NCBI RefSeq assembly: GCF_003515685.1
Contig: NZ_QWEG01000005.1
Location: 248,001-312,000 of the forward strand
Source of the DNA: Neobacillus notoginsengisoli
Lineage (GTDB): Bacteria; Bacillota; Bacilli; Bacillales; Cytobacillaceae
Length of the DNA: 64,000 bases
Direction of reading: 5' to 3'
The notes beneath the pieces were generated by a model that searched no databases, was not told where the DNA came from, and saw only the letters and a program-made list of their open reading frames with translations. Below, piece by piece: positions 53,351-62,788 of this stretch (position 1 is the stretch's first letter; each line of letters starts with the position of its first letter). Both the position numbers and the translations under genes were made by a program.

Positions 53351-53944
53351 GTGGCAAAGTTGATTTATCCTCTCTTGGCTTACCGGCCATTTTTATGGCT
53401 ATTGGTCATCGTGAATATTGCCGGGACCATTTATGGCTATGTGTGGTACGGCTGGCAGCTGAAAGAAACACCGGCAAAGTTTCTCGCATTTGTGCCCGAC
53501 AGCCCGACAAGCAGCTTATTTTTTGTTTTTGTCCTAATTGCCTTCCTCTTAAAAAGGAATTGGCCATTGATGGAAGCGCTCGCTCTTGTTACTTTGTTCA
53601 AGTATGGCCTTTGGGCCGTCGTTATGAACCTGCTGGTCTATGCCGTGACAGGGAATTTGAGCTGGATTGGCTGGATGCTAGTGCTATCCCATTTCGCGAT
53701 GGCCGTCCAAGGCATCCTGTATGCCCCTTTTTACAAAATAAAAGGTTGGCACCTTGCTGTCACAGCGATATGGACATTACATAATGATGTCATAGATTAT
53801 GTGTTCTTTATGATGCCAAGGTATGAAGTTCTCCATCTCTACACACAAAGAATCGGTTATTTCACATTTTGGCTGTCAATCGCCTCCGTATTGCTCGCCT
53901 GGTATTTATGCATAAGGCCAAATCGGTTTAAACTTGATCTTTAA
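53351..53944 (+). CDS. ypjA: YpjA (DUF1405) membrane protein
   Basis: Membrane protein of 197 residues with about six helices (for example FLWLLVIVNIAGTIYGYVWY and LSWIGWMLVLSHFAMAVQGI) and conserved polar groups between them (LHNDVIDY). GTG 53351 with AAAGGCGGAAA upstream, a modest ribosome site. Position after qcrC matches B. subtilis YpjA. A frame of 152 codons on the same strand (53326-53784) is a shadow. Function unknown. Confidence 0.87.
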   Translation: MAKLIYPLLAYRPFLWLLVIVNIAGTIYGYVWYGWQLKETPAKFLAFVPDSPTSSLFFVFVLIAFLLKRNWPLMEALALVTLFKYGLWAVVMNLLVYAVTGNLSWIGWMLVLSHFAMAVQGILYAPFYKIKGWHLAVTAIWTLHNDVIDYVFFMMPRYEVLHLYTQRIGYFTFWLSIASVLLAWYLCIRPNRFKLDL

Positions 53945-53970
53945 TATTTTTGCCTCTGTCAAACTTAGGT

Positions 53971-54367
53971 GTTGATTTCCACTGCGCAAAGGAGAGCTTC
54001 TGAGAGTAATCATCGCAGGGACACAAAGGAAAGCTCCAAGGAATTTGCATCGCAGAGACAGGCGATCTTTGCCTGTCACGAGGCACACGCTTTCCGCGGG
54101 GCGTCAGTGAAGCCTCCTCGGCGCTTAAAGCGCCTGTGGGGTCTCCACCTTACCGCTAAATCCCGCAGGACAAACAGCTTCCTCGAATATGCTCTGCACG
54201 AAAAAAATGCGGTAGCACAAGGAAAGCTTCCGTGAATCGGCCTCGCAGGAATTATGCGATAGCACAAGGAAGTCTTCCCCGAAATCACATCGCACGAAAT
54301 TATGCGTTAGCATAATTGAGGATAATTCACGATTTTCGAGGAGTCGGTGCCCTCCGTTTCAATCAAC
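53971..54367 (+). repeat. Dispersed repeat, family A, long copy (R5)
   Basis: About 400 bases bounded by GTTGATT (53971-53977) and AATCAAC (54361-54367). Blocks in order: TTTCCACTGCGCAAAGGA, CATCGCAG-GACAGGCG, TTTGCCTGTCACGAGGC, ACACGCTTTCCGCGGGGCG, CCTCCTCGGCGCTTAAAGCG, CCCGCAGGACAAACAGC, repeated CACGAA/GCGATAGCACAAGGA units, and GGAGTCGGTGCC. Bases 54026-54077 are a perfect inverted copy of 37067-37118. It fills the ypjA-ypjB gap and holds no gene I can support. Confidence 0.78.
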
Positions 54368-54444
54368 GTAATTAAAAATCAACAACAGCCTATAACAGAG
54401 CCATCTCTTAAAAACACCGAAAATAATCTGAGGATTATCCACTT

Positions 54445-54465
54445 GGACAAGTTCTAGACTTGTCC
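54445..54465. promoter_or_regulatory. Inverted repeat upstream of ypjB
   Basis: GGACAAGT (54445-54452) and ACTTGTCC (54458-54465), perfect 8-bp arms around TCTAG, followed by CCCTTTTCATACATTCATAC. It may be a weak terminator or an operator; a sigma-E-like CATACATT lies just downstream. Confidence 0.4.
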
Positions 54466-54508
54466 CCCTTTTCATACATTCATACTAGTATGAGAGGGGT
54501 GGCTATGA

Positions 54509-55303
54509 ATGAAGCTAAAATGCTTGCTGATCATCTTAATAATTTTTTTATCTCCCGTAACCGCCGTGGCTGATGGCCAGCCGGCTGCAATAGAAAGACT
54601 TGACTCCATCTCGGATGATGCGTTCCAGATGGCGAAGAATCAACGATATGCAGAGGCTCGGAAATTATTAAACTACTTTTCTGAGCAATTTAACGGGGTA
54701 AGCAAGGACCGTTTCCAATTTTCCATGGATGAAGCCAGAATCATTACAGTCTCTCATGATGAAGCAATGGAAGCGTTAGCCAGTCCGGCACTCGCTCACC
54801 TGGAAAGGCTGAATAAGGTAACGAGGTTCCGGCTGGTTATGGATGCGTTGGCAACTTCGAGTGAGCCTTTGTGGCTGGAAATGGAAGACCAAATTATGAG
54901 TTCCTTCACTCTGGCAAAAAAATCCGCTTTAGAAGGGGATCAAGAAGGATTTCATGCGAATGTTAACTCCTTTTTATCACTTTACAACCTTATCTATCCG
55001 AGCATGAAAATAGATCTTTCAGCAGAAAATATCCAGAGGCTTGACGTGCAGGTAGGGTTCCTGGAAGAATTCAGGCCGACCGCCTCTCCCAGCCAGGCCG
55101 ATATAGAAGAGTTTGAAGCGCTTGAAGCAAGCCTTCAGACGATATTCGATGGAATCGAAGAGGATGAGGCTGACCCTTCATTATGGTGGGTCATTAGTTC
55201 AACCGGAAGCATCATCATTATGACATTATCTTATGTAGGCTGGAAAAAATTTAAAGCTGACAAGAAAGAATCACGAAAACGCTCTAATGAGCTAAAAGAT
55301 TGA
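54509..55303 (+). CDS. ypjB: YpjB, sporulation-associated membrane protein
   Basis: Protein of 264 residues with a signal peptide (about 1-22, ending TAVADG), a long helical extracytoplasmic region and a C-terminal membrane helix (LWWVISSTGSIIIMTLSYVG, about 229-248) before a basic tail. Layout and position match the sporulation protein YpjB, which I recall as mother-cell expressed. ATG 54509 follows GAGAGGGGTGG; an out-of-frame ATG at 54505 overlaps it. Confidence 0.85.
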   Translation: MKLKCLLIILIIFLSPVTAVADGQPAAIERLDSISDDAFQMAKNQRYAEARKLLNYFSEQFNGVSKDRFQFSMDEARIITVSHDEAMEALASPALAHLERLNKVTRFRLVMDALATSSEPLWLEMEDQIMSSFTLAKKSALEGDQEGFHANVNSFLSLYNLIYPSMKIDLSAENIQRLDVQVGFLEEFRPTASPSQADIEEFEALEASLQTIFDGIEEDEADPSLWWVISSTGSIIIMTLSYVGWKKFKADKKESRKRSNELKD

Positions 55304-55364
55304 CTTCACTTCCTTTCACAAATAGAATTTTATACAACAAGGATTGTCTCTAGGAGGTTCATTT

Positions 55365-56039
55365 ATGTTCATCTTGTATATTGCACTGATTATCCTAATA
55401 CCCCTTTGGGCTCAAATGAGGGTAAAGGGGGCTTTTAATAAATATTCAAAAGTTCCTTCATCATCAAGAAAGCCGGGTGCTGAAGTCGCGAGGGAAATTC
55501 TTCAGGCAAACGGCATTTATGATGTTAGAATTGAAGAAGGCAGAGGGTTTCTCAGTGACCATTATGACCCGCGGGCGAAAGCTATCCGCCTTTCACCGGA
55601 AATCTATCATGGCCATTCCTTGGCAGCGACTGCGGTTGCCGCCCATGAGGTTGGACATGCCATCCAGGACCAGCAGGATTATGCTTTCCTAAGATTCAGG
55701 CATGCGCTTGTTCCTGTCGCAAATATCGGCAGTAACTTCGCTTGGGTCCTGATTATGATTGGCCTTTTGGCGCAAATGAGCGGCATGCTGCTTGTCGGAA
55801 TCGCATTTATGGCTGCGGCTGTCCTTTTCCAAATCGTCACCTTGCCTGTTGAATTCAATGCTTCATCAAGGGCTATGGATCAGGTAGTTTCACTTGGCAT
55901 CATCCGGAACGAGGAAGAAAGGAATACAAAGAGGGTTCTTGATGCGGCAGCTTTAACCTACGTCGCGGCTGCAGCAGTCGCGGTACTGGAGCTGCTAAGG
56001 CTTATCCTCATTTTCACAGGTATGAATAGAAGTGATTAA
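55365..56039 (+). CDS. YugP-like neutral zinc metallopeptidase
   Basis: Membrane metallopeptidase of 224 residues. The zinc motif HEVGHAIQDQ (HExxH, near residue 93) follows an N-terminal helix (about 1-18); two further helices (about 120-162) and a C-terminal helix flank the LPVEFNASSRAM segment typical of the YugP family. ATG 55365 follows TAGGAGG. It sits between ypjB and the convergent ypjC; I do not recall this gene here in B. subtilis, so no symbol is given. Substrate unknown. Confidence 0.85.
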   Translation: MFILYIALIILIPLWAQMRVKGAFNKYSKVPSSSRKPGAEVAREILQANGIYDVRIEEGRGFLSDHYDPRAKAIRLSPEIYHGHSLAATAVAAHEVGHAIQDQQDYAFLRFRHALVPVANIGSNFAWVLIMIGLLAQMSGMLLVGIAFMAAAVLFQIVTLPVEFNASSRAMDQVVSLGIIRNEEERNTKRVLDAAALTYVAAAAVAVLELLRLILIFTGMNRSD

Positions 56040-56043
56040 TAGA

Positions 56044-56083
56044 AACGAAAAGAGCGGGCCATCTCGGCACCGCTCTTTTCGTT
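56044..56083. terminator. Bidirectional terminator between the YugP-like gene and ypjC
   Basis: AACGAAAAGAGCGG (56044-56057) and CCGCTCTTTTCGTT (56070-56083): a perfect 14-bp stem with T-rich tract on both strands, serving the two convergent genes. Confidence 0.92.
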
Positions 56084-56098
56084 ATAAAAACCAACCGA

Positions 56099-56971
56099 TT
56101 AAATTTCGAATGGATCTTTATTTGCATCAAGAGTAAAGCCCTCTCCAAGAACATCATGGACTTCTGTTACCGAAACAAATGCATGGGGATCTACTGAAGT
56201 AATAACGTTTTTCAACCTAATAATTTCATTTTTTGGAACCACACAATACAGAACTTCCCTTTCATTTTTTGTAAAATAGCCGTAGCCCTTCAGGACGGTT
56301 ACACCACGGTCTAACTCAATCAGGATCTTTTCGGCAATTTTATTGTTCTGTTCTGAAATAATCATGGCGCCCCTTGCGGAATAGGCACCCTCTGCCATCA
56401 CATCGATGACCCTGGCGCCAACAAAGACAGCAACTAAAGTATACATAGCTTCTCGGTAATCTAAATAGGTGAGGAATGAAGCCAAAATGACGAGTGCGTC
56501 GAACAGAAACATCGTCCTGCCCATGCTTACCCCCCAATATTTTTGGAAAACTCTCGCGATAATATCCACGCCTCCAGATGTCCCGCCAAACCGGAAAATA
56601 ATACCGAGCCCGATTCCGATACAGACACCGGCAAATAGCGCTGCAAGAAGCAAATCATTTGTTAGAGGCATGTCAAGAGGGAACCTCTGAAAAATCCACA
56701 AGAAAATCGATACTCCTACTGTACCGATGATTGTATAAATAAATGATTTGCGGCCAAGAAGCTTCCAGCCCAGGAAAAAGAGCGGAATGTTTATAATAAG
56801 GTTTGTATAGGCCGGATTAAATTTGAACATGAAATAGAGGAGGAGGGTAATTCCAGTCACTCCGCCTTCAGCTAGTTTGTTTTGGATATTAAAATTAACG
56901 ATTCCAAACGACATAATCGCTGTACCGAGTAAAATGAGTAAAATGTTTTTTACTTTTAGGCCCTTGATCAT
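56099..56971 (-). CDS. ypjC: YpjC, YitT-family membrane protein
   Basis: Minus-strand membrane protein of 290 residues with about five helices in the first 190 residues (for example LAEGGVTGITLLLYFMFKFN; RFGGTSGGVDIIARVFQKYW) and a soluble C-terminal DUF2179 domain (about 215-285). AGGAGG lies 9 bases before the ATG at 56971; a longer frame to 57001 has no ribosome site. The length equals what I recall for B. subtilis YpjC. Function unknown. Convergent with the YugP-like gene. Confidence 0.88.
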   Translation of the reverse strand: MIKGLKVKNILLILLGTAIMSFGIVNFNIQNKLAEGGVTGITLLLYFMFKFNPAYTNLIINIPLFFLGWKLLGRKSFIYTIIGTVGVSIFLWIFQRFPLDMPLTNDLLLAALFAGVCIGIGLGIIFRFGGTSGGVDIIARVFQKYWGVSMGRTMFLFDALVILASFLTYLDYREAMYTLVAVFVGARVIDVMAEGAYSARGAMIISEQNNKIAEKILIELDRGVTVLKGYGYFTKNEREVLYCVVPKNEIIRLKNVITSVDPHAFVSVTEVHDVLGEGFTLDANKDPFEI

Positions 56972-57166
56972 TATAAGTTGCCTCCTAGCTAGATTTTCCA
57001 ATTGCCAAAGCGGCTTTAATTATAGCGGATAATAACAATAAGGGCAATTTCCGCAATAATCGTTCCGTCAAAAATATTTGTAAATAGAAAAACATTTAGC
57101 TAACATGAAAGCTATAGCTTCCTAAAAAAATCTTAAACATACATCTGACAATATGGGGTGGTAATG

Positions 57167-57493
57167 ATGGATAGCGCAAAAACGGTAAGACAGCTCCAGC
57201 AAGAGGTAGGTGATCATATCGGCCAGTTTAAAGAAGGCTATTTCAGCCCATTGGCCATGATGGCAAGACTCACTGAAGAGCTGGGTGAACTTGCGAGGGA
57301 AATTAATCATTATTATGGTGAAAAACCAAAAAAACAAACAGAAAAAGAAAAAACAGTTGATGAGGAAATAGGGGATGTACTGTTTGTCTTGATTTGCCTT
57401 GCGAATTCACTGAATATAGACCTGCAAGATTCGCATGATATGGTGATGGAAAAGTTCAGGACGAGAGACAAAGACCGCTGGACAAGAAAATAA
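57167..57493 (+). CDS. ypjD: YpjD, MazG-like nucleotide pyrophosphohydrolase
   Basis: All-helical protein of about 108 residues. The MazG-type metal motif is EELGELAREI near residue 37 and the second acidic motif is VDEEIGDVLFVLICLAN (E-x2-D). Substrate nucleotide unknown. Of three in-frame starts I prefer ATG 57167, 5 bases after GGGGTGG; ATG 57164 is as good biologically. It starts the run to birA: ypjD, dapB, mgsA, bshB1, bshA, cca and birA are spaced by 20 bases or less or overlap. Confidence 0.9.
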   Translation: MDSAKTVRQLQQEVGDHIGQFKEGYFSPLAMMARLTEELGELAREINHYYGEKPKKQTEKEKTVDEEIGDVLFVLICLANSLNIDLQDSHDMVMEKFRTRDKDRWTRK

Positions 57494-57513
57494 AGGTAAA
57501 TGGAGTGGTGGGA

Positions 57514-58314
57514 ATGGAAAAAATCAGAATTGTCATTGCAGGCCCGCGTGGTAGGATGGGAAGCGAAGCAGTCAGGATGGTTGAAGAAACCCCGGGCTTC
57601 GAACTTGCAGCTGTCCTGGACAGGAAAAATAACGGGCGCAAACTGAATGAAATAGGGCCATTTCAAGAAAGCGATGTGCCTGTATTCGCGGATATTGAAG
57701 ACTGCCTTCAATCTGTAAAGGCGGATGTACTAATTGACCTGACCGTTCCAGAAGCAGGCATGCACCATGCCAGGATTGCTTTATCGTACAATGTCCGGCC
57801 AGTTGTCGGAACAACAGGATTCAGCCAAGAGGAGCTAGATGAGCTAAAAGAGCTTGTCCGGGAAAAGGGAATTGGCTGTATTATTGCCCCGAATTTTGCG
57901 ATTGGCGCAATTTTGATGATGAAATTCGCAAAAATGGCCGCCAAATATTTTCAGGATGTTGAAATCATTGAAATGCACCATGACAGGAAGCTTGATGCGC
58001 CATCCGGGACCGCACTAAAAACAGCGCAAATGATTTCTGAAGAACGGAGAAAGCAAAAACAAGGCCATCCTGAAGAAAAGGAAACATTGAAGGGGGCAAG
58101 AGGTGCAGACTACGAAGGAATGCGCATCCACTCAGTACGTCTTCCTGGATTGATCGCACATCAGGAGGTGCTATTTGGATCAGTTGGTCAAACCCTTACG
58201 CTCCGCCACGATTCTTACACGAGAACATCTTTTATGTCGGGGGTCAAGACGGCTGTGGAAACCGTAATGAAGATTGACACCTTTGTATATGGCCTTGAAA
58301 ATATTATGGAATAG
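57514..58314 (+). CDS. dapB: 4-hydroxy-tetrahydrodipicolinate reductase
   Basis: NAD(P)H-dependent enzyme of 266 residues in lysine and diaminopimelate synthesis. Nucleotide-binding GPRGRMGSEAV at the N-terminus, VVGTTGFSQEEL, and the catalytic signature EMHHDRKLDAPSGTALKTA. ATG 57514 follows GGAGTGGTGGGA; the frame extends to 57505. mgsA follows at once. Confidence 0.96.
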   Translation: MEKIRIVIAGPRGRMGSEAVRMVEETPGFELAAVLDRKNNGRKLNEIGPFQESDVPVFADIEDCLQSVKADVLIDLTVPEAGMHHARIALSYNVRPVVGTTGFSQEELDELKELVREKGIGCIIAPNFAIGAILMMKFAKMAAKYFQDVEIIEMHHDRKLDAPSGTALKTAQMISEERRKQKQGHPEEKETLKGARGADYEGMRIHSVRLPGLIAHQEVLFGSVGQTLTLRHDSYTRTSFMSGVKTAVETVMKIDTFVYGLENIME

Positions 58315-58326
58315 GTGGAAAAAGCT

Positions 58327-58746
58327 GTGAATATTGCATTAATTGCCCATGATAAAAAGAAAGATGATCTTGTCCAATTTGCTGTGGCATACAAGGATAT
58401 TTTCGCAGGACATTCATTATTTGCCACCGGGACAACCGGGAAGAGAATTTCAGAGGCGACAGGCCTTGACATCCATCGGTTTCAGTCAGGACCTCTGGGA
58501 GGGGATCAGGAAATTGGTGCTATGATTGCCAAAAACCAGATGGACGCGATATTCTTCTTCCGTGACCCGCTTACAGCCCAGCCCCATGAGCCGGATGTCA
58601 GTGCATTGCTAAGGTTGTGTGATGTGTATTCCATTCCTCTCGCTACTAACATGGGGACAGCCGAGGTTTTGATAAAAGGAATGGAAGAAGGCCATTTGGA
58701 CTGGAGAAAGATTGCAAAGGAAAAGACAAATGAGAGAATCGACTGA
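58327..58746 (+). CDS. mgsA: Methylglyoxal synthase
   Basis: Enzyme of 139 residues converting dihydroxyacetone phosphate to methylglyoxal. Conserved: [36 protein letters not shown] and the Asp in FFRDPL. GTG 58327 follows ATAGGTGG by about 9 bases and gives the family N-terminus; a GTG at 58315 lies inside that ribosome site. Methylglyoxal is detoxified through bacillithiol, whose genes bshB1 and bshA follow, a sensible grouping (inference). Overlaps bshB1 by 17 bases. Confidence 0.94.
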   Translation: MNIALIAHDKKKDDLVQFAVAYKDIFAGHSLFATGTTGKRISEATGLDIHRFQSGPLGGDQEIGAMIAKNQMDAIFFFRDPLTAQPHEPDVSALLRLCDVYSIPLATNMGTAEVLIKGMEEGHLDWRKIAKEKTNERID

Positions 58747-59446
58747 CAACGTACATATTCTTGCTTTTGGCGCCCATGCAGATGATGTCGAAATCGGCAT
58801 GGGAGGCACAATTGCAAAATTTGCTGCCCGGGGCAAAAAAATAGTGATTTGCGATTTGACGCTTGCAGAATTATCCTCGAATGGGGATGTTGCAACAAGG
58901 CAAAGAGAAGCTTTTTCCGCAGCACAGCTGCTTGGAGCTGAACGGGTGGCGCTTGATTTACCGGACAGGGGATTGTTTTTGCAACAAGAAAATATTAAAA
59001 AGATCGTAAACATCATCAGAAAATATCGCCCTAAGGTTATTTTTGCCCCATATAAAGAGGATCGGCATCCCGATCACGGTAATTGTGCCCGCCTAGTTAA
59101 AGAGGCGCTGTTTTCAGCGGGGATTAGGAAGTATGATTCGGGTACTAGTGTTCCGCCCCATAAAGCGGAAAAACTTCATTATTATATGATAAATGGTTTC
59201 CATACACCGGATTTCCTAATTGATATATCGCATTATATGGACCAAAAAAAAGAAGCGTTAAATGCTTATAAAAGCCAATTTGCCAAAAACTCTTTAAGCA
59301 TCGACACGCCTCTTGTAAATGGATATATTGAGTCTCTAGAAGCGAGGGAATCACTTTTTGGCAGACTGGCTGGCACGGACTATGCGGAAGGATTTATGGC
59401 TGATTCGCCCTTGCTGCTTGATTTAGATTTAGTAGGAGAAAAATAG
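58730..59446 (+). CDS. bshB1: BshB1, GlcNAc-malate deacetylase
   Basis: Zinc-dependent LmbE-family deacetylase of 238 residues, second step of bacillithiol synthesis. Metal motif [15 protein letters not shown] near residue 14 (AHxDD) and [11 protein letters not shown] near 112. ATG 58730 lies in mgsA, preceded by AAAGGA; bshA begins one base after its stop. Together with BshA it makes GlcN-malate. Confidence 0.95.
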   Translation: MRESTDNVHILAFGAHADDVEIGMGGTIAKFAARGKKIVICDLTLAELSSNGDVATRQREAFSAAQLLGAERVALDLPDRGLFLQQENIKKIVNIIRKYRPKVIFAPYKEDRHPDHGNCARLVKEALFSAGIRKYDSGTSVPPHKAEKLHYYMINGFHTPDFLIDISHYMDQKKEALNAYKSQFAKNSLSIDTPLVNGYIESLEARESLFGRLAGTDYAEGFMADSPLLLDLDLVGEK

Positions 59447-59447
59447 T

Positions 59448-60575
59448 ATGAGGAAATTGAAAATAGGCATAACCTGTTATCCGTCTGTCGGCGGGTCTGG
59501 GGTCATTGCGACAGAATTAGGAAAACTACTGGCTGAGAAGGGGCATTCCATTCACTTTATTACATCGAGCATGCCCTTCAGGCTTCAAAAAATGTACCAT
59601 AACATTTTTTATCACCAAGTTGAGGTGAATCAGTATTCTGTTTTTCAATACCCCCCATATGATATTGCTTTAGCAAGTAAAATGGCGGAGGTTGCAAATC
59701 AGGAAAAACTGGATGTGCTTCATGTGCATTATGCAATCCCGCATGCCGTTTGTGCGATATTGGCGCGGGAAATGAGCGGCAGGGACCTTAAAATCGTAAC
59801 AACCCTGCACGGAACGGATATAACTGTACTCGGCAATGACCCTTCGTTGTCAGATGCGATTAAATTCGGGATTGAAAAGTCTGATGTCGTTACGGCAGTG
59901 TCCGACTCACTATCAGCTCAGACTGCCGAGATGATTAATCCCGATAAAGACATAGAAACAGTTTATAATTTTATTGATGAAAGAATTTACAAACGAAATG
60001 CTGAAACAGACTTAAAGGCGAGGCTTGGGATTTCAGCCGATGAAAAAGTAATCATCCATGTTTCAAATTTCCGGCCGGTAAAGAGAGTGAAGGATGTTGT
60101 AAAGGTGTTCGCACAGATTAGCCAATCACTTTCATCCAAACTCCTTCTAGTCGGGGATGGCCCGGAGATGAGGAAAGTTTCCAGGCTGGTTTCAGAGCTT
60201 GGCCTGAAAGAAAAAGTCCTGTTCCTTGGAAAACAGGACAATGTGGATGAGTTATACTCGATTAGCGACTTAATGCTTCTTCTTTCCGAAAAAGAGAGCT
60301 TTGGGCTTGTTGCGTTAGAAGCGATGGCTTGCGGTGTTCCTTGTATAGGAACAAATATTGGCGGGATCCCCGAAGTCATAGAGGACGGAGTGAATGGCTT
60401 TATTTGCCGGCTTGGCGATATTAGCCAGATGGCGGAAAGAGCTCTTTTCCTTCTCGGCAATCCGGCTCTCCACACTGAATTTTCTAACGCAGCCTCCATT
60501 AGTGTGAAAGAGCGGTTCAATGCGAATAAAATCGTCAGCCAATATGAAGACATTTATTATAAACTGCTGAAATAG
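59448..60575 (+). CDS. bshA: BshA, bacillithiol glycosyltransferase
   Basis: GT4 glycosyltransferase of 375 residues that joins N-acetylglucosamine to L-malate, the first step of bacillithiol synthesis. N-terminal [32 protein letters not shown], and the C-terminal nucleotide-sugar motif [20 protein letters not shown]. It follows bshB1 directly and precedes cca by 10 bases, as in B. subtilis. Confidence 0.96.
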   Translation: MRKLKIGITCYPSVGGSGVIATELGKLLAEKGHSIHFITSSMPFRLQKMYHNIFYHQVEVNQYSVFQYPPYDIALASKMAEVANQEKLDVLHVHYAIPHAVCAILAREMSGRDLKIVTTLHGTDITVLGNDPSLSDAIKFGIEKSDVVTAVSDSLSAQTAEMINPDKDIETVYNFIDERIYKRNAETDLKARLGISADEKVIIHVSNFRPVKRVKDVVKVFAQISQSLSSKLLLVGDGPEMRKVSRLVSELGLKEKVLFLGKQDNVDELYSISDLMLLLSEKESFGLVALEAMACGVPCIGTNIGGIPEVIEDGVNGFICRLGDISQMAERALFLLGNPALHTEFSNAASISVKERFNANKIVSQYEDIYYKLLK

Positions 60576-60585
60576 GGTGAAAATG

Positions 60586-61785
60586 ATGGAGAAACCATTT
60601 TCCGATGCATTGCCGGTCATTGATGCACTAAAAAATGCCGGTTTCGAGGCTTATTTTGTTGGCGGGTCGGTCAGGGACAAAGTACTTTCCAGACCTGTAG
60701 ATGATATCGATATCGCTACCTCCGCGCGACCCGAGCAAATAAAAATTATTTTTCATAAAACCGTCGATGTAGGAATAAGCCATGGAACGATCCTTGTCCT
60801 TTTCAAAGGGAATTCTTATGAAGTGACCACTTTTAGAACGGAATCAGGCTATAAGGATTTTCGCAGGCCCGACCAAGTTGAGTTTGTCTCCAATTTACAT
60901 GAAGACTTAAAGCGCCGAGATTTTACGATGAATGCCATGGCAATGGACAGAAATGGAAAACTTCTTGATCCGTTTGGCGGCAGAGATGATATAGAAAAAA
61001 GACAGATCAGGACAGTTGGAAGTCCTTCAGAGAGATTTGGGGAAGATGCCCTTCGTTTATTACGGGCAGCAAGGTTTGCAAGCCAGCTCGGTTTTTCGAT
61101 TGAACTCCATACATACTCTTCTTTAATTCATTCTGCATCTCTTCTCAAACACATTGCCGTCGAGCGAAAAAAGTCGGAGTTTGAAAAACTTCTTATAGGC
61201 GCAGCGAGAAAAATAGGACTTGAAATTCTTTGCAAAACTGGAATGCTCCATTACCTTCCGGGATTGGCCGAAAAAGCACATGTCGTTAGGAGGCTTATTT
61301 CATACGAAATAGAATCTCTTTATGTAAATGAAATGTGGGCTCTTTTGTTACACTGCATGGAGATTGAGGGGAATAAAGCTGAAGCTTTTTTAAGAGGGTG
61401 GAAGCTGTCTGTCAAGCAAATGAAGGATATTGTGAAGTTGCTTCACTTTTATCACCTTAGGCTGGAAAACGAGTGGGATAATCTGTCATTATTTAAAGCG
61501 GGAAAAGCTGTAATCGCTTCTGTTGAAAAACTCATTCTAGCCACACAGGGAGAATCCTGTAGAAGAACGCCGGATTACTTCATTTCGCTGTTTGACGATC
61601 TTCCTATCAAGGAGAGGGATGAATTAGCGATTTCGGGCGGGGACCTTATCCGCTGGTACGGTAAAAGTGGGGGCCCATGGGTAAAAGAAATGCTTGAACA
61701 TACCGAAAAAGCTGTTCTCTCGGGGAAAGTAAAAAATGATAAGGAAACGATAAGGGAGTGGCTTTTGAGGTGCAGTCAGAAATAA
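60586..61785 (+). CDS. cca: CCA-adding tRNA nucleotidyltransferase
   Basis: Class II enzyme of 399 residues that builds or repairs the 3' CCA of tRNAs. Motif A FVGGSVRDKVLSRPVDDIDI (GGSVRD and DxD), RRDFTMNAMAMD, DPFGG and EDALRLLRAARFASQLGF are clear. AGGGTGA lies 5 bases before ATG 60586; ATG 60583 is an alternative. It overlaps birA by 16 bases. Confidence 0.94.
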   Translation: MEKPFSDALPVIDALKNAGFEAYFVGGSVRDKVLSRPVDDIDIATSARPEQIKIIFHKTVDVGISHGTILVLFKGNSYEVTTFRTESGYKDFRRPDQVEFVSNLHEDLKRRDFTMNAMAMDRNGKLLDPFGGRDDIEKRQIRTVGSPSERFGEDALRLLRAARFASQLGFSIELHTYSSLIHSASLLKHIAVERKKSEFEKLLIGAARKIGLEILCKTGMLHYLPGLAEKAHVVRRLISYEIESLYVNEMWALLLHCMEIEGNKAEAFLRGWKLSVKQMKDIVKLLHFYHLRLENEWDNLSLFKAGKAVIASVEKLILATQGESCRRTPDYFISLFDDLPIKERDELAISGGDLIRWYGKSGGPWVKEMLEHTEKAVLSGKVKNDKETIREWLLRCSQK

Positions 61786-62756
61786 GGAAAAGGCTGATCG
61801 ACGCATTTACAGATGCTAGCGGTGAATTTCTTTCGGGGCAATCTATAGCAGAATTGATCGGCTGCTCACGTACGGCAGTCTGGAAGCACATCGAAGGGCT
61901 TCGAGAAGAAGGTTTTACAATTGAGGCAGTAAGAAGGAAAGGTTACCGAATCGTTGATACTCCTCAAAAATTATCTTCAGATGAAATCAGGCTTGGCCTG
62001 AAAACAGATTTTATCGGGCAAAAGGTTTTTTATTATGAGTCAGTGGACTCAACCCAAAAAATTGCCAACGACCTTTCCACGGAAAATGCTCCGGAAGGGA
62101 CCCTTGTCATTGCTGATGAACAAACATCAGGCAGGGGGAGGATGGAACGGAAATGGCATTCACCAAAAGGCGAAGGCATATGGATGAGTTTGCTTGTCCG
62201 TCCGGAAATCCCCCCGCAGCAAGCTCCACAGCTCACCCTACTTACGGCAGTCGCCGCTGTTAGGGCGATTGAAGAAGCGGCCGGACTCACCCCAGTAATA
62301 AAATGGCCGAATGATATTATGGTGAATAGCAAAAAAATTGCCGGAATATTAACCGAGATGCAGGCTGAAGCAGACCGGATCCATTCTGTCATTATTGGTA
62401 TAGGAATAAACGTAAACCAAGATAGAACAGATTTTCCTAAGGAACTCCTAGGAACGGCAACATCTTTAGCAATTGAAACAGGAAACGGCCTGCCGCGCTC
62501 AAGAATTATCCAGGAATTCTGCGCTCAATTTGAGAAATTGTATTTATTATATTTGGAAAAAGGTTTTTATCCGATAAAATTGCTTTGGGAAAGTTATGCT
62601 AGAGGGATTGGCTCATTCATGCGTGCCAGGACCTACAACGGCGTTATTGAAGGGGTGGCATTGGGGATTACGGAGGATGGCGTTCTCAAAATAGAGTCTT
62701 CCGACGGAACAATTCATAAGATTTACTCGGCTGATATAGAATTTCCCCTTTCATAG
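61770..62756 (+). CDS. birA: BirA, biotin-protein ligase and biotin repressor
   Basis: Bifunctional protein of 328 residues. An N-terminal winged helix (about 5-60: ISELIG-type turn AELIGCSRTAVWKHIEGL) would bind the biotin operator, and the ligase core has SGRGRMERKWHSPKGEGIW, KWPNDIMVNSKKIAGIL and GIGINVNQ. I favour GTG 61770, preceded by AAGGGAG about 10 bases upstream; GTG 61758 lies within that site. The start is inside cca. The terminator stem begins before the stop codon. Confidence 0.93.
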   Translation: MQSEIRKRLIDAFTDASGEFLSGQSIAELIGCSRTAVWKHIEGLREEGFTIEAVRRKGYRIVDTPQKLSSDEIRLGLKTDFIGQKVFYYESVDSTQKIANDLSTENAPEGTLVIADEQTSGRGRMERKWHSPKGEGIWMSLLVRPEIPPQQAPQLTLLTAVAAVRAIEEAAGLTPVIKWPNDIMVNSKKIAGILTEMQAEADRIHSVIIGIGINVNQDRTDFPKELLGTATSLAIETGNGLPRSRIIQEFCAQFEKLYLLYLEKGFYPIKLLWESYARGIGSFMRARTYNGVIEGVALGITEDGVLKIESSDGTIHKIYSADIEFPLS

Positions 62757-62788
62757 TTATTAACGGTGGTAAATGAAAGGGTTTTTTT
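62746..62788 (+). terminator. Terminator overlapping the birA stop codon
   Basis: CCCTTTCAT (62746-62754) and ATGAAAGGG (62773-62781), followed by seven T; the TAG stop is at the loop edge. The pan promoter -10 starts only 3 bases after it. Confidence 0.8.

Noticed and set aside
53326-53784. 152-codon plus-strand frame overlapping ypjA
   Set aside because: The ypjA frame on the same DNA has a coherent multi-helix membrane pattern; this one is a low-similarity shadow.
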